A stretch of DNA of 64,000 bases from contig NZ_JPXI01000030.1 in assembly GCF_000740675.1 (NCBI RefSeq), positions 124,001 through 188,000 on the forward strand. The letters are read 5' to 3'. The DNA comes from Massilia sp. BSC265 (GTDB lineage Bacteria > Pseudomonadota > Gammaproteobacteria > Burkholderiales > Burkholderiaceae_D). The translations under genes were made by a program, and so were the position numbers. The notes under the pieces were generated by a model. It ran no database searches and had not been told where the DNA came from. It saw only the letters and a list, made by a program, of their open reading frames with translations. Below are positions 51,918 through 61,429 of the stretch, in pieces; the first letter of the stretch is position 1, and the number at the start of each line of letters is the position of its first letter.

Positions 51918-54263
51918 ATGTCGACCCAATCTTACTTCGCAAACCATTCCCGTCATCCGCGCCGTTCCCTGATCGCGCATCTCGTCGCAGGCACGCTGCT
52001 CGCCCCACTGGTAGCCAGTGCACAGCAGGCCCCTGCCGTGCAGGAGCAGGCGAAGCAGGAAGCCGCAAAGCCCGCGCAGGCGCCGGTCCAGGCACAGGCA
52101 GCCCAGGCAACTGTTGCGCCGCCGGCACAGACGCCCGTCGAGTCCACCGTGACCGTCAGCGCGGTCCGCACCCAGAACCGCATCGACCGCCAGAGCTATG
52201 ACGTCAAGGCCGATCCGGCCACCTCGAACGACTCCGTGGCGGATACCCTGAACAAGGTGCCCTCGGTCGCCGTCGACGCGGACGGCAACGTGACGCTACG
52301 TGGCCGCAACAACGTGCAGATCCTGGTGGACGGCAAGCCGTCGGCGATGATGCAGGGTGAGAACCGCGCGTCCGCGCTCGCTGCGCTGCCGGCGTCCGAC
52401 CTGGAATCGGTGGAAGTCATCAATAACCCTGGCGCGCAGTTCGGCAACGAAGGCGGCGGCGGTCCGGTCATTAACCTGGTGATGCGGCGCGAGCGCAGTC
52501 CGGGCGGTGTGGGCGGGGTCAACGCGAACGTCGGCACGGAAGGGCGTTACAACACCGGCGCATTCGGCAGCTGGACGCAAGGCCGCTACAGCCTGCAGGG
52601 CGGCGTGTTCCACCGCGTGAACAAGAACGAATCGAGCGGCGAGCGCCGGCGCGAGCGCATCGATCCGGTCACCGGCGCGATTTCGCCCAGCCTCCGGAGT
52701 TCGACTGACGAGGTCCGCAGGGAAGACACCGGCGCCAATGCCCGCCTGGTCTACAACCTTGGTGACAAGGACGTCATCGGCGTCACCGCGAACTATTCGC
52801 AAACCTTGAGTGATGGCGACTCGGCCGAGCGCTACCGCAGCAGCAACGCGGCCGGCATCGTCGACAACGAGTACCTGCTCACCAGTACGTCCGGCGGGAA
52901 GAACCGCAACTACGGCCTGGGTGGCAGCCTGGAGCACAAGGGCGACGCGCCGGGCGAAAAATTCCAGATGGACCTGCGCATGTCGGGCAGCGACAACGAC
53001 AGCGGAAGTGCCGGACGCTTCGACTACACGGTGCGTCCGCGCGGCCCCAGCGCGCTCGCCGACCGGCGGGCTAACGACAATCAAACCCGCATCGTCGACT
53101 TCACCGGCGACTATGAGCTGCCAGGCGAGCACGGCGTGATGAAGATAGGCTACAAGGTGGCGCGCAACAGCAGCGTGTGGGACAACGCTTACTTCGACGT
53201 CGATCCGCTCACCGGCAACGAGCGCGTCAATACCTCGCGCACGAACCGCTTCGAACTGACGGACATGACGTATGCGCTGTACGGCAGCTACCAGTGGCGC
53301 GTCAACGAGAAGTGGGGCGTGCTGGGCGGCCTGCGCGCCGAATATGCGGACCTCGACATGAACCAGGCCACCACCGGCCAGCGCGCCAGCAACCATTATT
53401 TCGACGCGATTCCGAGCGCCTTCGTCACGTACGGCCTGTCCGACGACACCACGCTGCGCCTGAGCTACGCGCACCGCATCCGTCGTCCGGGCGCGGGCGA
53501 CCTGAACCCGTTCGTGATCTACCGCGATGAGCAGAATATCTCGTCGGGCAACCCGAACCTGCAGCCGACCAACTCCGATTCGCTGGAGCTGGGCATCGAG
53601 ACCAAGCTGGGCAAGGTGAATACCAACGTGCGCCTGTACGCACGCCGCGACAGCGACCTGATTTCCGAGCGCCGCTTCCTGCTGGCCAACGACGTGCTCC
53701 TGACTACCCGCGAGAATGCCGGCAGCAGCCGTTCGGGCGGCCTGGAGTTCAACTTCAGCGGCAACGCCACTCAGCAGCTGTCGCTCAACGTAAGCGGCAA
53801 CATCGGCTATTTCGAGCAAACCGTGCTGGGAAGCGTGAACGACGACAAGCGCAACGCCACGTCGATCAGCGGCCGCGCGTTTATCAACTACCAGATGGAT
53901 GCCGCCAACAGCTTCAGGCTGATGCTGAACGGACAGGGCAAGACCCTGTTCGGCGAAGGCTACCGCGAGCCGAGCTACACGGCCAACCTCAACTATAGCC
54001 GCAAGCTGACGCCGGCGCTGACCCTGAACGTCAACATCAACGACCTGTTCGATTCGCAGAAGACGGAGACGATCACCGAGACCGACCGCTTCCGTGAATA
54101 CAGCATCCGGCGCAACAATGGCCGCATGGCCTACATCGGCCTGAATTACCGCTTCGGCAGCTTCGCGGGGCCAGGCGGACAGCGCCGGCCGATGATGTTC
54201 GGCGGTCCTGGTGGCCCGGGTGGTCCCGGCCCCGGCGGCGTGATGGTCGGTCCCGGCCGCTAA
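51918..54263 (+). CDS. TonB-dependent-type outer membrane receptor
   Basis: 781 residues. Signal peptide about 1-37 (LAPLVASA-QQ), then a Gln/Ala/Pro-rich linker (about 38-75). Plug domain about 75-200 (TLRGRNNVQILVDGKPSAMMQ, LESVEVINNPGAQFGNEGGGGPVINLVM), then a barrel with DGDSAERYR, SGNPNLQPTNSDSLELGIE and the last strand LNYRFGSF. The protein continues past the barrel end with a Gly/Pro-rich tail (GPGGPGGPGPGG) instead of ending in an aromatic residue. The type resembles barrel proteins with a plug and a Gln-rich linker rather than siderophore receptors. Ligand unknown. Confidence 0.85.
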   Translation: MSTQSYFANHSRHPRRSLIAHLVAGTLLAPLVASAQQAPAVQEQAKQEAAKPAQAPVQAQAAQATVAPPAQTPVESTVTVSAVRTQNRIDRQSYDVKADPATSNDSVADTLNKVPSVAVDADGNVTLRGRNNVQILVDGKPSAMMQGENRASALAALPASDLESVEVINNPGAQFGNEGGGGPVINLVMRRERSPGGVGGVNANVGTEGRYNTGAFGSWTQGRYSLQGGVFHRVNKNESSGERRRERIDPVTGAISPSLRSSTDEVRREDTGANARLVYNLGDKDVIGVTANYSQTLSDGDSAERYRSSNAAGIVDNEYLLTSTSGGKNRNYGLGGSLEHKGDAPGEKFQMDLRMSGSDNDSGSAGRFDYTVRPRGPSALADRRANDNQTRIVDFTGDYELPGEHGVMKIGYKVARNSSVWDNAYFDVDPLTGNERVNTSRTNRFELTDMTYALYGSYQWRVNEKWGVLGGLRAEYADLDMNQATTGQRASNHYFDAIPSAFVTYGLSDDTTLRLSYAHRIRRPGAGDLNPFVIYRDEQNISSGNPNLQPTNSDSLELGIETKLGKVNTNVRLYARRDSDLISERRFLLANDVLLTTRENAGSSRSGGLEFNFSGNATQQLSLNVSGNIGYFEQTVLGSVNDDKRNATSISGRAFINYQMDAANSFRLMLNGQGKTLFGEGYREPSYTANLNYSRKLTPALTLNVNINDLFDSQKTETITETDRFREYSIRRNNGRMAYIGLNYRFGSFAGPGGQRRPMMFGGPGGPGGPGPGGVMVGPGR

Positions 54264-54335
54264 CTTAGAACGCCGCTTCAAACAGGGGGCGGCGGGGCAG
54301 GGCATGCATGCTGTCCGGCCGAACCACCGCCCCCT

Positions 54336-54869
54336 TTGCCATGCCCCGTACTACCGTCACCCTCAGCGGCGAAGCCGGCGCGCACCCGCTGGCAGCGTTG
54401 CCGCGCCGGCCGTGCCGATTTCGAGTCCGCCGACCTGGTCGACGCGCTCTTCGAATCCTCCGACCTGAACAACAGCAGCTGGCGCCGCGCGCGTCTGGCT
54501 TCCGCTTCCTTCCGCAGCTGCAAGCTGACCGGCGCGCAGTTCGAGGAGACCAGCCACCTGGCCTTGAGCTTCGAGGACACGCTGCTGGTCGGCGCCGACC
54601 TGCGCCGCATGTCCTTCCGCAAGGCAGTACTCAAGGGGCTGGATTTCGCGGATGCGGACCTGGCGGGCTGCGATTTCCGCGAGGCGGTGTTCGAAGGCGG
54701 CAGCCTGCGCGCCGCCCACATCAGGGACACGCGCTTCGAGGGTGCGGACCTGAGGGAAGCCGATATCGCCGGCCTGAAGCTCGCGAATGCAAGGCAGTTC
54801 GCGGGCGCGACCATCTCGGTACGCCAGGCGGCCGAGATGATGCGGGAGATGGGATTGAAGGTGGCGTGA
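54336..54869 (+). CDS. Pentapeptide-repeat protein, possibly frameshifted at its N-terminus
   Basis: 177 residues if started at TTG 54336. From about residue 25 it is a clear pentapeptide-repeat solenoid (A[D/N]LxX units such as ADFESADLVDALFESSDL, ADLRRMSFRKAVL, ADLAGCDFREAVF, ADLREADIAGL). The N-terminus in this frame looks non-native. The next frame has a normal start, ATG 54341, reading MPRTTVTLSGEAGAHPLAAL, and joins the solenoid if one C is removed near 54401-54410. It is either a frameshifted gene, a sequencing error, or a TTG start. Function unknown. Confidence 0.65.
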   Translation: MPCPVLPSPSAAKPARTRWQRCRAGRADFESADLVDALFESSDLNNSSWRRARLASASFRSCKLTGAQFEETSHLALSFEDTLLVGADLRRMSFRKAVLKGLDFADADLAGCDFREAVFEGGSLRAAHIRDTRFEGADLREADIAGLKLANARQFAGATISVRQAAEMMREMGLKVA

Positions 54870-54982
54870 CGCCGGTCAGGTTGACTTGAAGTCCGGCCTG
54901 AAGCTCGTGTTCCAAGTGCTGCTCCCGGCCGTTGCCAAAACTTGAGCTCTAGCAATTTAGACAAGGCAGCAGCATGGACGGG

Positions 54983-55014
54983 AGAAAGAATGCGGCCCCA
55001 TAGTGGCCGCATTC
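54983..55014 (-). terminator. Rho-independent terminator of the chemoreceptor gene
   Basis: GAATGCGGCC-CCATAGT-GGCCGCATTC, a perfect 10-bp stem lying 9 bases past the MCP stop on the minus strand and followed there by TTTCT. Confidence 0.85.
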
Positions 55015-55022
55015 GCATTCGC

Positions 55023-56729
55023 TCAGAAGGTTTCCCATTCCTCCTCGCGCACGGCCGCCTTGCTGGACGCCGCAGGCGACGCCGGGCGGGCCATCGGGCG
55101 CATGGCAGGCGCGGCCAGGCGCGTGGCCGGCTTGCCGTGCACTGCAGGCGCAGCCACCGTATGCGACCGCGCATCCAGCTTGAACACCGACACGAGCTCG
55201 GACAGCTTGCCGGCCTGGTCCTGCAGCGACTCGGCCGCTGCCGCAGCTTCTTCCACCAGCGATGCGTTCTGCTGGGTCACCTGGTCCATCTGGCTGATTG
55301 CCATGTTGATCTGCTCGATGCCCGAGGTCTGCTCCACGCTGGCCGAGCTGATCTCGCCCATGATGTCGGTGACGCGGCGCACGCTGTCGACGATCTCGTC
55401 CATCGTGGCGCCGGCATGGTTCACCAGTTTCGCGCCGCTATCGACCTTGGCCACCGAGTCGTCGATCAGCAGCTTGATTTCCTTGGCCGCGGCGGCCGAG
55501 CGCTGGGCCAGGGTGCGCACTTCCGAAGCCACCACCGCGAAGCCGCGGCCCTGTTCGCCGGCGCGCGCCGCTTCCACGGCGGCATTCAGCGCCAGGATGT
55601 TGGTCTGGAAGGCGATGCCGTCGATGACGGCGATGATGTCGACGATCTTCTTCGACGAGTCGTTGATCGAGGCCATCGTGTCGACCACCTGCGCCACCAC
55701 GGCGCCGCCGCGTTCGGCCACTTCCGAGGCCGAGGTCGCCAGGCCGTTGGCCTGGCGCGCATTGTCCGCGTTCTGCTGGACGGTCGAGGTCAGCTCTTCC
55801 ATCGAGGAGGCGGTCTCTTCCAGCGAGCTGGCCTGTTCTTCGGTACGCGAAGACAGGTCGAGGTTGCCGCTGGCGATCTGGCGCGAGGCCGAGGCGATGG
55901 CGTCGGTCCCGTTGCGCACCTCGCCGACGATCTGCGCCAGGCTGTCGCGCATGCTCTTCATGGCAAACAGCAGGCTGCTCTTGTCGCCCGGGCGCAGCGC
56001 CACGTCGACGCTGAGGTCACCCGCGGCGATGCGGCCGGCGATGTCGCTCGCGTAGGCCGGTTCGCCGCCCAGCTGGCGGGTCAGGCTGCGCGTGATCACG
56101 ACGCCCAGGCCGACGCCGAAGGCGGCGCTGCCCAGCACCAGCATCAGCATCATGGCGCGGCTCGATTCGTACAGCGCGCTGGCATCCTGTGCCGCCTCGT
56201 GCGCGTTGCGCTCCTTGATGCGGGTAAGGTCGGTCATGCGGGTATCGACCTCGTTGGCCTTGGGCGCGACGCTCAAGAGCAGGTAGTCGACAGCGGTGCG
56301 CTCCTGCTGCAGGCCATCGGCCAGTGCGCGCCGGGTGACTTCTTCCACCAGCGCCTCGTACTCCTGCACGCCGCGGTCGAGTTCAGCGAAGCTGCGCTTG
56401 CCCTGTTCGGAGAAGAACAGTCCACGTGCCTTGTCGAGGCTGGCATGCAGCTCGCCGCGTGCCCTGGTAATGGCGGCGATGGCGGCGTCGCGGTCCTTGT
56501 CGGTCGAGGCCAGCAGCATGCTGCGCACGGCACGGCCGATGTAGGCGAGGTTGATGTTGGCTTCCTTGACGTGCGAGATGCCGAGCAGTTCACGGGTGTA
56601 CAGCCGGTCCGTGCGCGCATTCATCTGCGACATGTTGTAGATGCCGATGGCGGCCACCAGGGCGCCGAGGATGGAAAGGGTCAGGAAGCCTGCAATCAGG
56701 CGGGTGCCGACCTTCATTTGCTTGAACAT
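55023..56729 (-). CDS. Methyl-accepting chemotaxis protein
   Basis: 568 residues. TM1 about 10-32 ([19 protein letters not shown]), periplasmic four-helix-bundle domain about 33-188 (4HB type, [14 protein letters not shown]), TM2 about 190-211 ([19 protein letters not shown]), HAMP about 213-267, and the MCP signalling domain with the hairpin tip [33 protein letters not shown]. Methylation-region Glu/Gln pairs are present. The C-terminus ends in EEWETF, matching the xWETF pentapeptide that tethers CheR and CheB. It is followed by cheW on the same strand. Confidence 0.95.
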   Translation of the reverse strand: MFKQMKVGTRLIAGFLTLSILGALVAAIGIYNMSQMNARTDRLYTRELLGISHVKEANINLAYIGRAVRSMLLASTDKDRDAAIAAITRARGELHASLDKARGLFFSEQGKRSFAELDRGVQEYEALVEEVTRRALADGLQQERTAVDYLLLSVAPKANEVDTRMTDLTRIKERNAHEAAQDASALYESSRAMMLMLVLGSAAFGVGLGVVITRSLTRQLGGEPAYASDIAGRIAAGDLSVDVALRPGDKSSLLFAMKSMRDSLAQIVGEVRNGTDAIASASRQIASGNLDLSSRTEEQASSLEETASSMEELTSTVQQNADNARQANGLATSASEVAERGGAVVAQVVDTMASINDSSKKIVDIIAVIDGIAFQTNILALNAAVEAARAGEQGRGFAVVASEVRTLAQRSAAAAKEIKLLIDDSVAKVDSGAKLVNHAGATMDEIVDSVRRVTDIMGEISSASVEQTSGIEQINMAISQMDQVTQQNASLVEEAAAAAESLQDQAGKLSELVSVFKLDARSHTVAAPAVHGKPATRLAAPAMRPMARPASPAASSKAAVREEEWETF

Positions 56730-56751
56730 GGGGATTCCGTATGGGTGAGGG

Positions 56752-57216
56752 TTAGGCCGCGAGGCGGTCGATCAGGCCGAGTTCGCTGGACGACATCAGG
56801 CCTTCGATGTCGAGCAGGATCAGCATGCGTTCGTCGATGGTGCCGAGGCCGAGCAGGAAATCGGCGCCGAAGCTGCTGCCCATTTCCGGCGCCGGACGGA
56901 TGTCATCCGGGCCGAGGCGGACCACGTCCGAGACGCTGTCCACCACCATGCCGATGACGCGCCCAAGCACGTTCAGGATCACGACGACCCGGGGCTGGTT
57001 GGCGGCGGGAGTGATGCCGAAGCGCAGGCGCAGGTCGACGATGGGAACGATGATGCCGCGCAGATTGACGACGCCCTCGATGAAGTCGGGCGCATTGGCG
57101 ATGCGGGTGACGGGATCGTGCCCGCGGATTTCCTGGATCTTCAGGATATCGACGCCGTATTCTTCCTCGCCGAGTCGGAAGGCAAGTACTTCGATAGGCT
57201 TGTTCTCTGTAGTCAT
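56752..57216 (-). CDS. cheW: Chemotaxis coupling protein CheW
   Basis: 154 residues. Two SH3-like beta-barrels with the family segments [43 protein letters not shown] and [13 protein letters not shown]. It links receptors to CheA in the cytoplasm. The receptor gene lies 22 bases downstream, so they form one unit, but no cheA, cheY, cheR or cheB is in the window; they must be elsewhere. Confidence 0.94.
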   Translation of the reverse strand: MTTENKPIEVLAFRLGEEEYGVDILKIQEIRGHDPVTRIANAPDFIEGVVNLRGIIVPIVDLRLRFGITPAANQPRVVVILNVLGRVIGMVVDSVSDVVRLGPDDIRPAPEMGSSFGADFLLGLGTIDERMLILLDIEGLMSSSELGLIDRLAA

Positions 57217-57380
57217 ACGATGGCTAGGTAATAAATAACTGCACCAATATTATCAAGAGTAACACATTGGTTTCTACAAGGAATGATTTCTTGAGCGCAT
57301 TATCCATTAATTTAGTCATTTTTTCTGTAGGACAACTCCTATTTTTGACGAATTTATTGTTTTTAGAGTAAAAACTCAGC
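57217..57380. promoter_or_regulatory. AT-rich gap with promoters
   Basis: About 160 bases far more AT-rich than the surroundings. On the plus strand TTGACG (57345-57350), 18 bp, TAAAAA (57369-57374) could start a transcript at about 57381. The cheW promoter must be on the minus strand in the same stretch; I did not find a sigma-28 type box. Confidence 0.45.
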
Positions 57381-57593
57381 TACATTGCAGAAACATTGTG
57401 GGGTGTGCTGTTGGACGGAACAACTATGGAAGAGCGGTCGCGACTGCAATGCAGTCGGGTTCGCTCTGGGGAGCGGATTGCTTTCCTACACGGACCCTGC
57501 CGGAGTCAACTGATCGGGAATCAGCGATGCGGGGCTGTCGCCAGCGGCGGATTGAAGAGGGGGAGGAGGCGACGCCAGTGTCGCCTCCTTTCA
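57381..57593 (+). ncRNA. Candidate structured small RNA between cheW and pilU
   Basis: About 210 bases, no supported protein. From the plus-strand promoter at 57345 the sequence offers a run of stem-loops: AGAGCG enclosing CGACTG-CAATG-CAGTCG and closing with CGCTCT (about 57430-57467); CTGAT-CGGGA-ATCAG (57510-57524); GCTG-TCGC-CAGC (about 57534-57545); and a strong final stem at 57564-57589. It matches no RNA class I can name. The last stem lies 25 bases past the pilU stop and may instead be the pilU terminator, so the assignment is tentative. Confidence 0.35.
57564..57593. terminator. Hairpin between pilU and the structured gap
   Basis: AGGAGGCGAC-GCCAGT-GTCGCCTCCT, a perfect 10-bp stem. 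TTTCAG follows on the plus strand and CCCCCTCTTC on the minus strand, so it fits the plus strand slightly better, but it is also well placed to end the pilU transcript. Confidence 0.65.
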
Positions 57594-57614
57594 GTCAGGT
57601 GAGACGGGTGCGGC

Positions 57615-58751
57615 TCAGACGATGCCGAGGTGGTCCATGCCGGTCGAGAAATCGCGGTTCTTCGCGTGCTTGCTGTTGAGCTTGATGTTCAGGCGCAGGT
57701 CGTTCACCGAGTCCGCATTGCGCAACGCATCCTCGTAGCTGATCTTGTCCGCCTCGTACAGGTCGAACAGGGCCTGGTCGAAGGTCTGCATGCCCAGCTC
57801 GCGCGACTTCTTCATGATCTCCTTGATCTCGTGGACGTCGCCCTTGAAGATCAGGTCCGAAATCAAGGGGGAGTTCAGCAGGATCTCCATCGCCACCACG
57901 CGGCCCTTGGCTTCCTTCTTCGGGATCAGGCGCTGCGAGATCAGGCCTTTCAGGTTGAGCGAGAGGTCCATCAAGAGCTGCTGGCGGCGCTCTTCGGGGA
58001 AGAAGTTGATGATGCGGTCCAGGGCCTGGTTGGCGCTGTTGGCGTGCAGGGTGGCCAGGCACAGGTGGCCGGTTTCGGCGAAGGCGATCGCGTGTTCCAT
58101 GGTTTCGCGGTCGCGGATCTCGCCGATCTGGATCACGTCCGGCGCCTGGCGCAGCGAATTCTTCAGTGCCGCCTCGAAGCTGTCGGTATCGACGCCCACT
58201 TCGCGCTGGGTGATCACGCAGTTCCGGTGCGGGTGGACGAATTCCACCGGGTCCTCGATGGTGATGATGTGGCCGTAGCTGTGCTCGTTGCGGTAGCCGA
58301 CCATCGCCGCCAGCGTGGTCGATTTACCCGAGCCGGTGGCGCCGACCATGATGACCAGGCCGCGCTTGGTCATGATCACGTCCTTCAGGGTTTCCGGCAG
58401 CTCGAGGTCCTCGAATTTCGGGATGGTGGTGGTGATCACGCGCAGCACCATGCCGACGCAGCCCATCTGCATGAAGGCCGAGACGCGGAAACGGCCCAGG
58501 TCGCCCGGGCTGATCGCGAAGTTCGCTTCCTTGGTCAGTTCGAAGCCGGCGGCCTGCTTGTCGTTCATGATGGCGCGCGCCAGGTCGGCCGTATGGGTGC
58601 CGCTCAATGGCTGGCTCGACACCGGCGTCATCCTGCCGTCGATCTTGATCGCCGGCGGGAAGCCGGCTGTGATGAAGAGGTCCGACCCGCCCTTGCTGAC
58701 CATCAGGCGCAGCAGGTCGAACATGAACTTGGATGCCTGGTCGCGTTCCAT
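57615..58751 (-). CDS. pilU: Twitching-motility ATPase PilU
   Basis: 378 residues. PilT-like ATPase that assists retraction of type IV pili. Walker A GATGSGKSTT, Asp box IEDPVEFVH, the QREVGVDT and IGEIRDRETM (Walker B) motifs, and the LATLHANSANQALDRI His box are present. The C-terminal extension (about 340-378) is typical of PilU compared with PilT. It lies 15 bases after pilT. Confidence 0.95.
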   Translation of the reverse strand: MERDQASKFMFDLLRLMVSKGGSDLFITAGFPPAIKIDGRMTPVSSQPLSGTHTADLARAIMNDKQAAGFELTKEANFAISPGDLGRFRVSAFMQMGCVGMVLRVITTTIPKFEDLELPETLKDVIMTKRGLVIMVGATGSGKSTTLAAMVGYRNEHSYGHIITIEDPVEFVHPHRNCVITQREVGVDTDSFEAALKNSLRQAPDVIQIGEIRDRETMEHAIAFAETGHLCLATLHANSANQALDRIINFFPEERRQQLLMDLSLNLKGLISQRLIPKKEAKGRVVAMEILLNSPLISDLIFKGDVHEIKEIMKKSRELGMQTFDQALFDLYEADKISYEDALRNADSVNDLRLNIKLNSKHAKNRDFSTGMDHLGIV

Positions 58752-58766
58752 GGTGTGTCCTCCTGC

Positions 58767-59810
58767 TTAACCTGGGAAGTTTTCCGGGATTTTCGCCGCG
58801 GCGCGGGCCGCGGCGCTCGAGATCACGTTGCGGCGCACCAGGTCGGTCAGGTTCTGGTCGAGGGTCTGCATGCCGACGTTGCTGCCGGTCTGGATCGCCG
58901 AGTACATCTGCGCGATCTTGGCTTCGCGGATCAGGTTACGGATCGCCGGCGTGCCGATCATGATCTCGTGCGCGGCCACGCGGCCCGAGCCGTCCTTGGT
59001 CTTGAGCAGGGTCTGCGAGATGACGGCCTGCAGCGACTCCGACAGCATCGCGCGCACCATTTCCTTTTCTTCGGCCGGGAACACGTCGACGATACGGTCG
59101 ATGGTCTTGGCCGCCGACGAGGTGTGCAGGGTGCCGAACACCAGGTGGCCGGTCTCCGCCGCCGACAGGGCCAGGCGAATCGTCTCCAAATCCCGGAGCT
59201 CGCCCACCAGGATCGCGTCCGGGTCTTCGCGCAGCGCCGAGCGCAACGCGTTGTTGAAGGACAGGGTGTGCGGGCCGACTTCGCGCTGGTTGATCAGGCA
59301 CTTCTTGGAGTCGTGCACGAATTCGATCGGGTCCTCGATGGTGAGGATGTGCCCGTACTCGTTCTCGTTGAGGTGGTTCACCATCGCCGCCAGCGTGGTC
59401 GACTTGCCCGAGCCGGTCGGGCCGGTCACCAGCACCAGGCCGCGTGGTTTTAGGGCCAGCTCGCTGAAGATCTTCGGCGCGTTCAGCTCTTCCAGCGACA
59501 GGATCTTGGACGGAATGGTACGCAACACCGCGGACGCGCCGCGCTCCTGGTTGAAGGCGTTGACGCGGAAGCGCGCCAGGCCGGGGATCGCGAACGAGAA
59601 GTCGCACTCCAGCACTTCTTCGTACTGCTTGCGCTGGCCGTCGTTCATGATGTCATAGATCATGCCGTGCACGTCCTTGTGCTCCAGCGGCGGCAGGTTG
59701 ATGCGGCGCACGTCGCCATGCACGCGGATCATCGGCGGCAGGCCGGCCGAGAGGTGCAGGTCAGATGCCTTGTTCTTGACCGAGAAGGCGAGAAGTTCCG
59801 AAATGTCCAT
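58767..59810 (-). CDS. pilT: Type IV pilus retraction ATPase PilT
   Basis: 347 residues. Hexameric ATPase driving pilus retraction at the inner membrane. N-terminal PAS-like domain (ASDLHLSAGLPPMIRVHGDVR), Walker A GPTGSGKSTT, Asp box IEDPIEFVH, Walker B VGELRDLETI, His box FGTLHTSSAAKTIDRI, and the C-terminal AIRNLIREAKIAQMYS retraction motif AIRNLIRE. Divergent from yggS, with a 79-base promoter gap. Confidence 0.96.
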   Translation of the reverse strand: MDISELLAFSVKNKASDLHLSAGLPPMIRVHGDVRRINLPPLEHKDVHGMIYDIMNDGQRKQYEEVLECDFSFAIPGLARFRVNAFNQERGASAVLRTIPSKILSLEELNAPKIFSELALKPRGLVLVTGPTGSGKSTTLAAMVNHLNENEYGHILTIEDPIEFVHDSKKCLINQREVGPHTLSFNNALRSALREDPDAILVGELRDLETIRLALSAAETGHLVFGTLHTSSAAKTIDRIVDVFPAEEKEMVRAMLSESLQAVISQTLLKTKDGSGRVAAHEIMIGTPAIRNLIREAKIAQMYSAIQTGSNVGMQTLDQNLTDLVRRNVISSAAARAAAKIPENFPG

Positions 59811-59889
59811 TGTCTTATAATCCCTGTGCCGTGCGTGGAGCCGTGGCGACCTGTTTCGGCTCTAAAAATATTTCCTACAGAAAATCATT

Positions 59890-60594
59890 ATGTCCATAAT
59901 CGCTGCGAACTTGCAAGCTGTCGAAGCGACAATCGGCGCCGCTTGCGCCTCTGCCGGAAGGGGCAGGAACGAGGTCGAATTGCTGGCGGTGTCGAAGACC
60001 TTCCCTGCGGAAGCCGTGGTCGAAGCGATGGCCGTGGGGCAGCGCGCCTTCGGCGAAAACTACCTGCAGGAAGCGCTCGACAAGATGCAGGAAGTGGCGC
60101 GCCTGCAACCAGATACCCCTGTCAGCTGGCATTTCATCGGCCCGATCCAGAGCAACAAGACGCGGCCGATCGCTTCCAACTTCAACTGGGTGCACACGGT
60201 GGACCGCCTGAAGATCGCCCAGCGCCTGTCGGAACATCGACCGCCGGAGCTGGGGCCGCTCGACATCTGCCTGCAGGTAAACATCAGCGGGGAGGCCAGC
60301 AAGAGCGGCGCCACCGAGGAAGAATTGCCGGAGCTGGCGCGCCAGGTAGCCGCTTTGCCGAACCTGCGCCTGCGCGGACTGATGGCGATTCCCGAAGCAA
60401 GCAATGACCCGCGGCAGCAACGCGACGCCTTTGCGCGCCTGCGCAAGCTGTTCGAGGGCCTGAGGTCCGACGGCCTGCCTCTTGATACCCTGTCGATGGG
60501 CATGTCGGGCGACCTGGCCGCTGCCATCGCGGAAGGCGCGACCATCGTCCGCATCGGCAGCGCCATCTTCGGCGCCCGCCATTACGAGTCATAA
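59890..60594 (+). CDS. YggS/PLPBP family pyridoxal phosphate homeostasis protein
   Basis: 234 residues. Single-domain TIM-barrel PLP-binding protein with no known catalytic activity; it balances PLP and amino-acid pools. PLP-binding Lys 36 (LLAVSKTFP), FGENYLQEALDK, WHFIGPIQSNK and the C-terminal MGMSGDLAAAIAEGATIVRIGSAIFG phosphate loop are all typical. It lies beside proC as in many bacteria. Confidence 0.95.
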   Translation: MSIIAANLQAVEATIGAACASAGRGRNEVELLAVSKTFPAEAVVEAMAVGQRAFGENYLQEALDKMQEVARLQPDTPVSWHFIGPIQSNKTRPIASNFNWVHTVDRLKIAQRLSEHRPPELGPLDICLQVNISGEASKSGATEEELPELARQVAALPNLRLRGLMAIPEASNDPRQQRDAFARLRKLFEGLRSDGLPLDTLSMGMSGDLAAAIAEGATIVRIGSAIFGARHYES

Positions 60595-60603
60595 AGGAAC
60601 AGC

Positions 60604-61419
60604 ATGAAGATTGCATTCATCGGCGGCGGCAACATGGCCACGGCCCTGATCGCCGGCCTGGCCGGACAACTCACTGGCGCCGGCAGCCTGCACGTGGTGG
60701 ATCCCAACCTTGATGCGCTCGCGCGCCTGGCCAGCCAGTACGGCGTGAGCACGGCAGACTCGATCGACGTGCAGGTGGCTGCCGCCGATGTCGTCGTGCT
60801 GGCTGTGAAGCCGCAGCAGATGCGCGAAGTCGCAGCGCAGCTCAAGCCGTTCCTTGGCGCGCAGCCGCTGGTGCTGTCGATCGCGGCGGGCATCCGCATC
60901 GCCGACCTGAGCCGCTGGTTGGGCGGCTATGCCCGCATCGTGCGCTCGATGCCGAACACCCCGGCGCTGATCGCCATGGGCATCACCGGCATGGTGGCGG
61001 GGGGCGAGGTCGACGAGATCCAGCGCTCGGCCGCCGACAAGGTGATGCGCGCGGTCGGCCAGACCGTGTGGCTGAAGGAGGAGAGCCTGATCGACCCGGT
61101 GACGGCGGTGTCGGGCAGCGGCCCTGCCTATGTCTTCTTCTTCCTGGAAGCGATGCAGCAGGCGGCACTCGAAATGGGGCTGGATGCGGAGCAGGGCAGG
61201 CAGCTGGCACTGGCTACTTTCACCGGCGCAGCGCAATTGGCGGCGCAGTCGAGCGACCCGGTCGAGGTGCTGCGCCAGCGCGTTACCTCGAAGGGCGGCA
61301 CGACGCATGCGGCAATCACCAGCATGGAGGCCGCAGGGGTGAAGGAGGCGATCGTCGCGGCGATGAAGGCGGCCGCTGCGCGCGGCCGCGAATTGGGTGA
61401 CGAACTGGGGAAGGATTGA
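60604..61419 (+). CDS. proC: Pyrroline-5-carboxylate reductase
   Basis: 271 residues; ATG after AAAGGAACAGC. Last step of proline synthesis. NADPH-binding GGGNMATALIAG at the N-terminus, SIAAGIRIADLSRWL and VRSMPNTPALI, and the C-terminal SGSGPAYVFFFLEAM and VTSKGGTTHAAI signature are present. Probably cotranscribed with yggS (9-base gap). R6 follows. Confidence 0.96.
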   Translation: MKIAFIGGGNMATALIAGLAGQLTGAGSLHVVDPNLDALARLASQYGVSTADSIDVQVAAADVVVLAVKPQQMREVAAQLKPFLGAQPLVLSIAAGIRIADLSRWLGGYARIVRSMPNTPALIAMGITGMVAGGEVDEIQRSAADKVMRAVGQTVWLKEESLIDPVTAVSGSGPAYVFFFLEAMQQAALEMGLDAEQGRQLALATFTGAAQLAAQSSDPVEVLRQRVTSKGGTTHAAITSMEAAGVKEAIVAAMKAAAARGRELGDELGKD

Positions 61420-61429
61420 GCATCGAATC

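Noticed and set aside
54308..54889. 193-codon frame as a separate gene
   Set aside because: Only its first 25 or so residues look native; the remainder is the shadow of the pentapeptide repeats. Treated as the N-terminus of a frameshifted gene.
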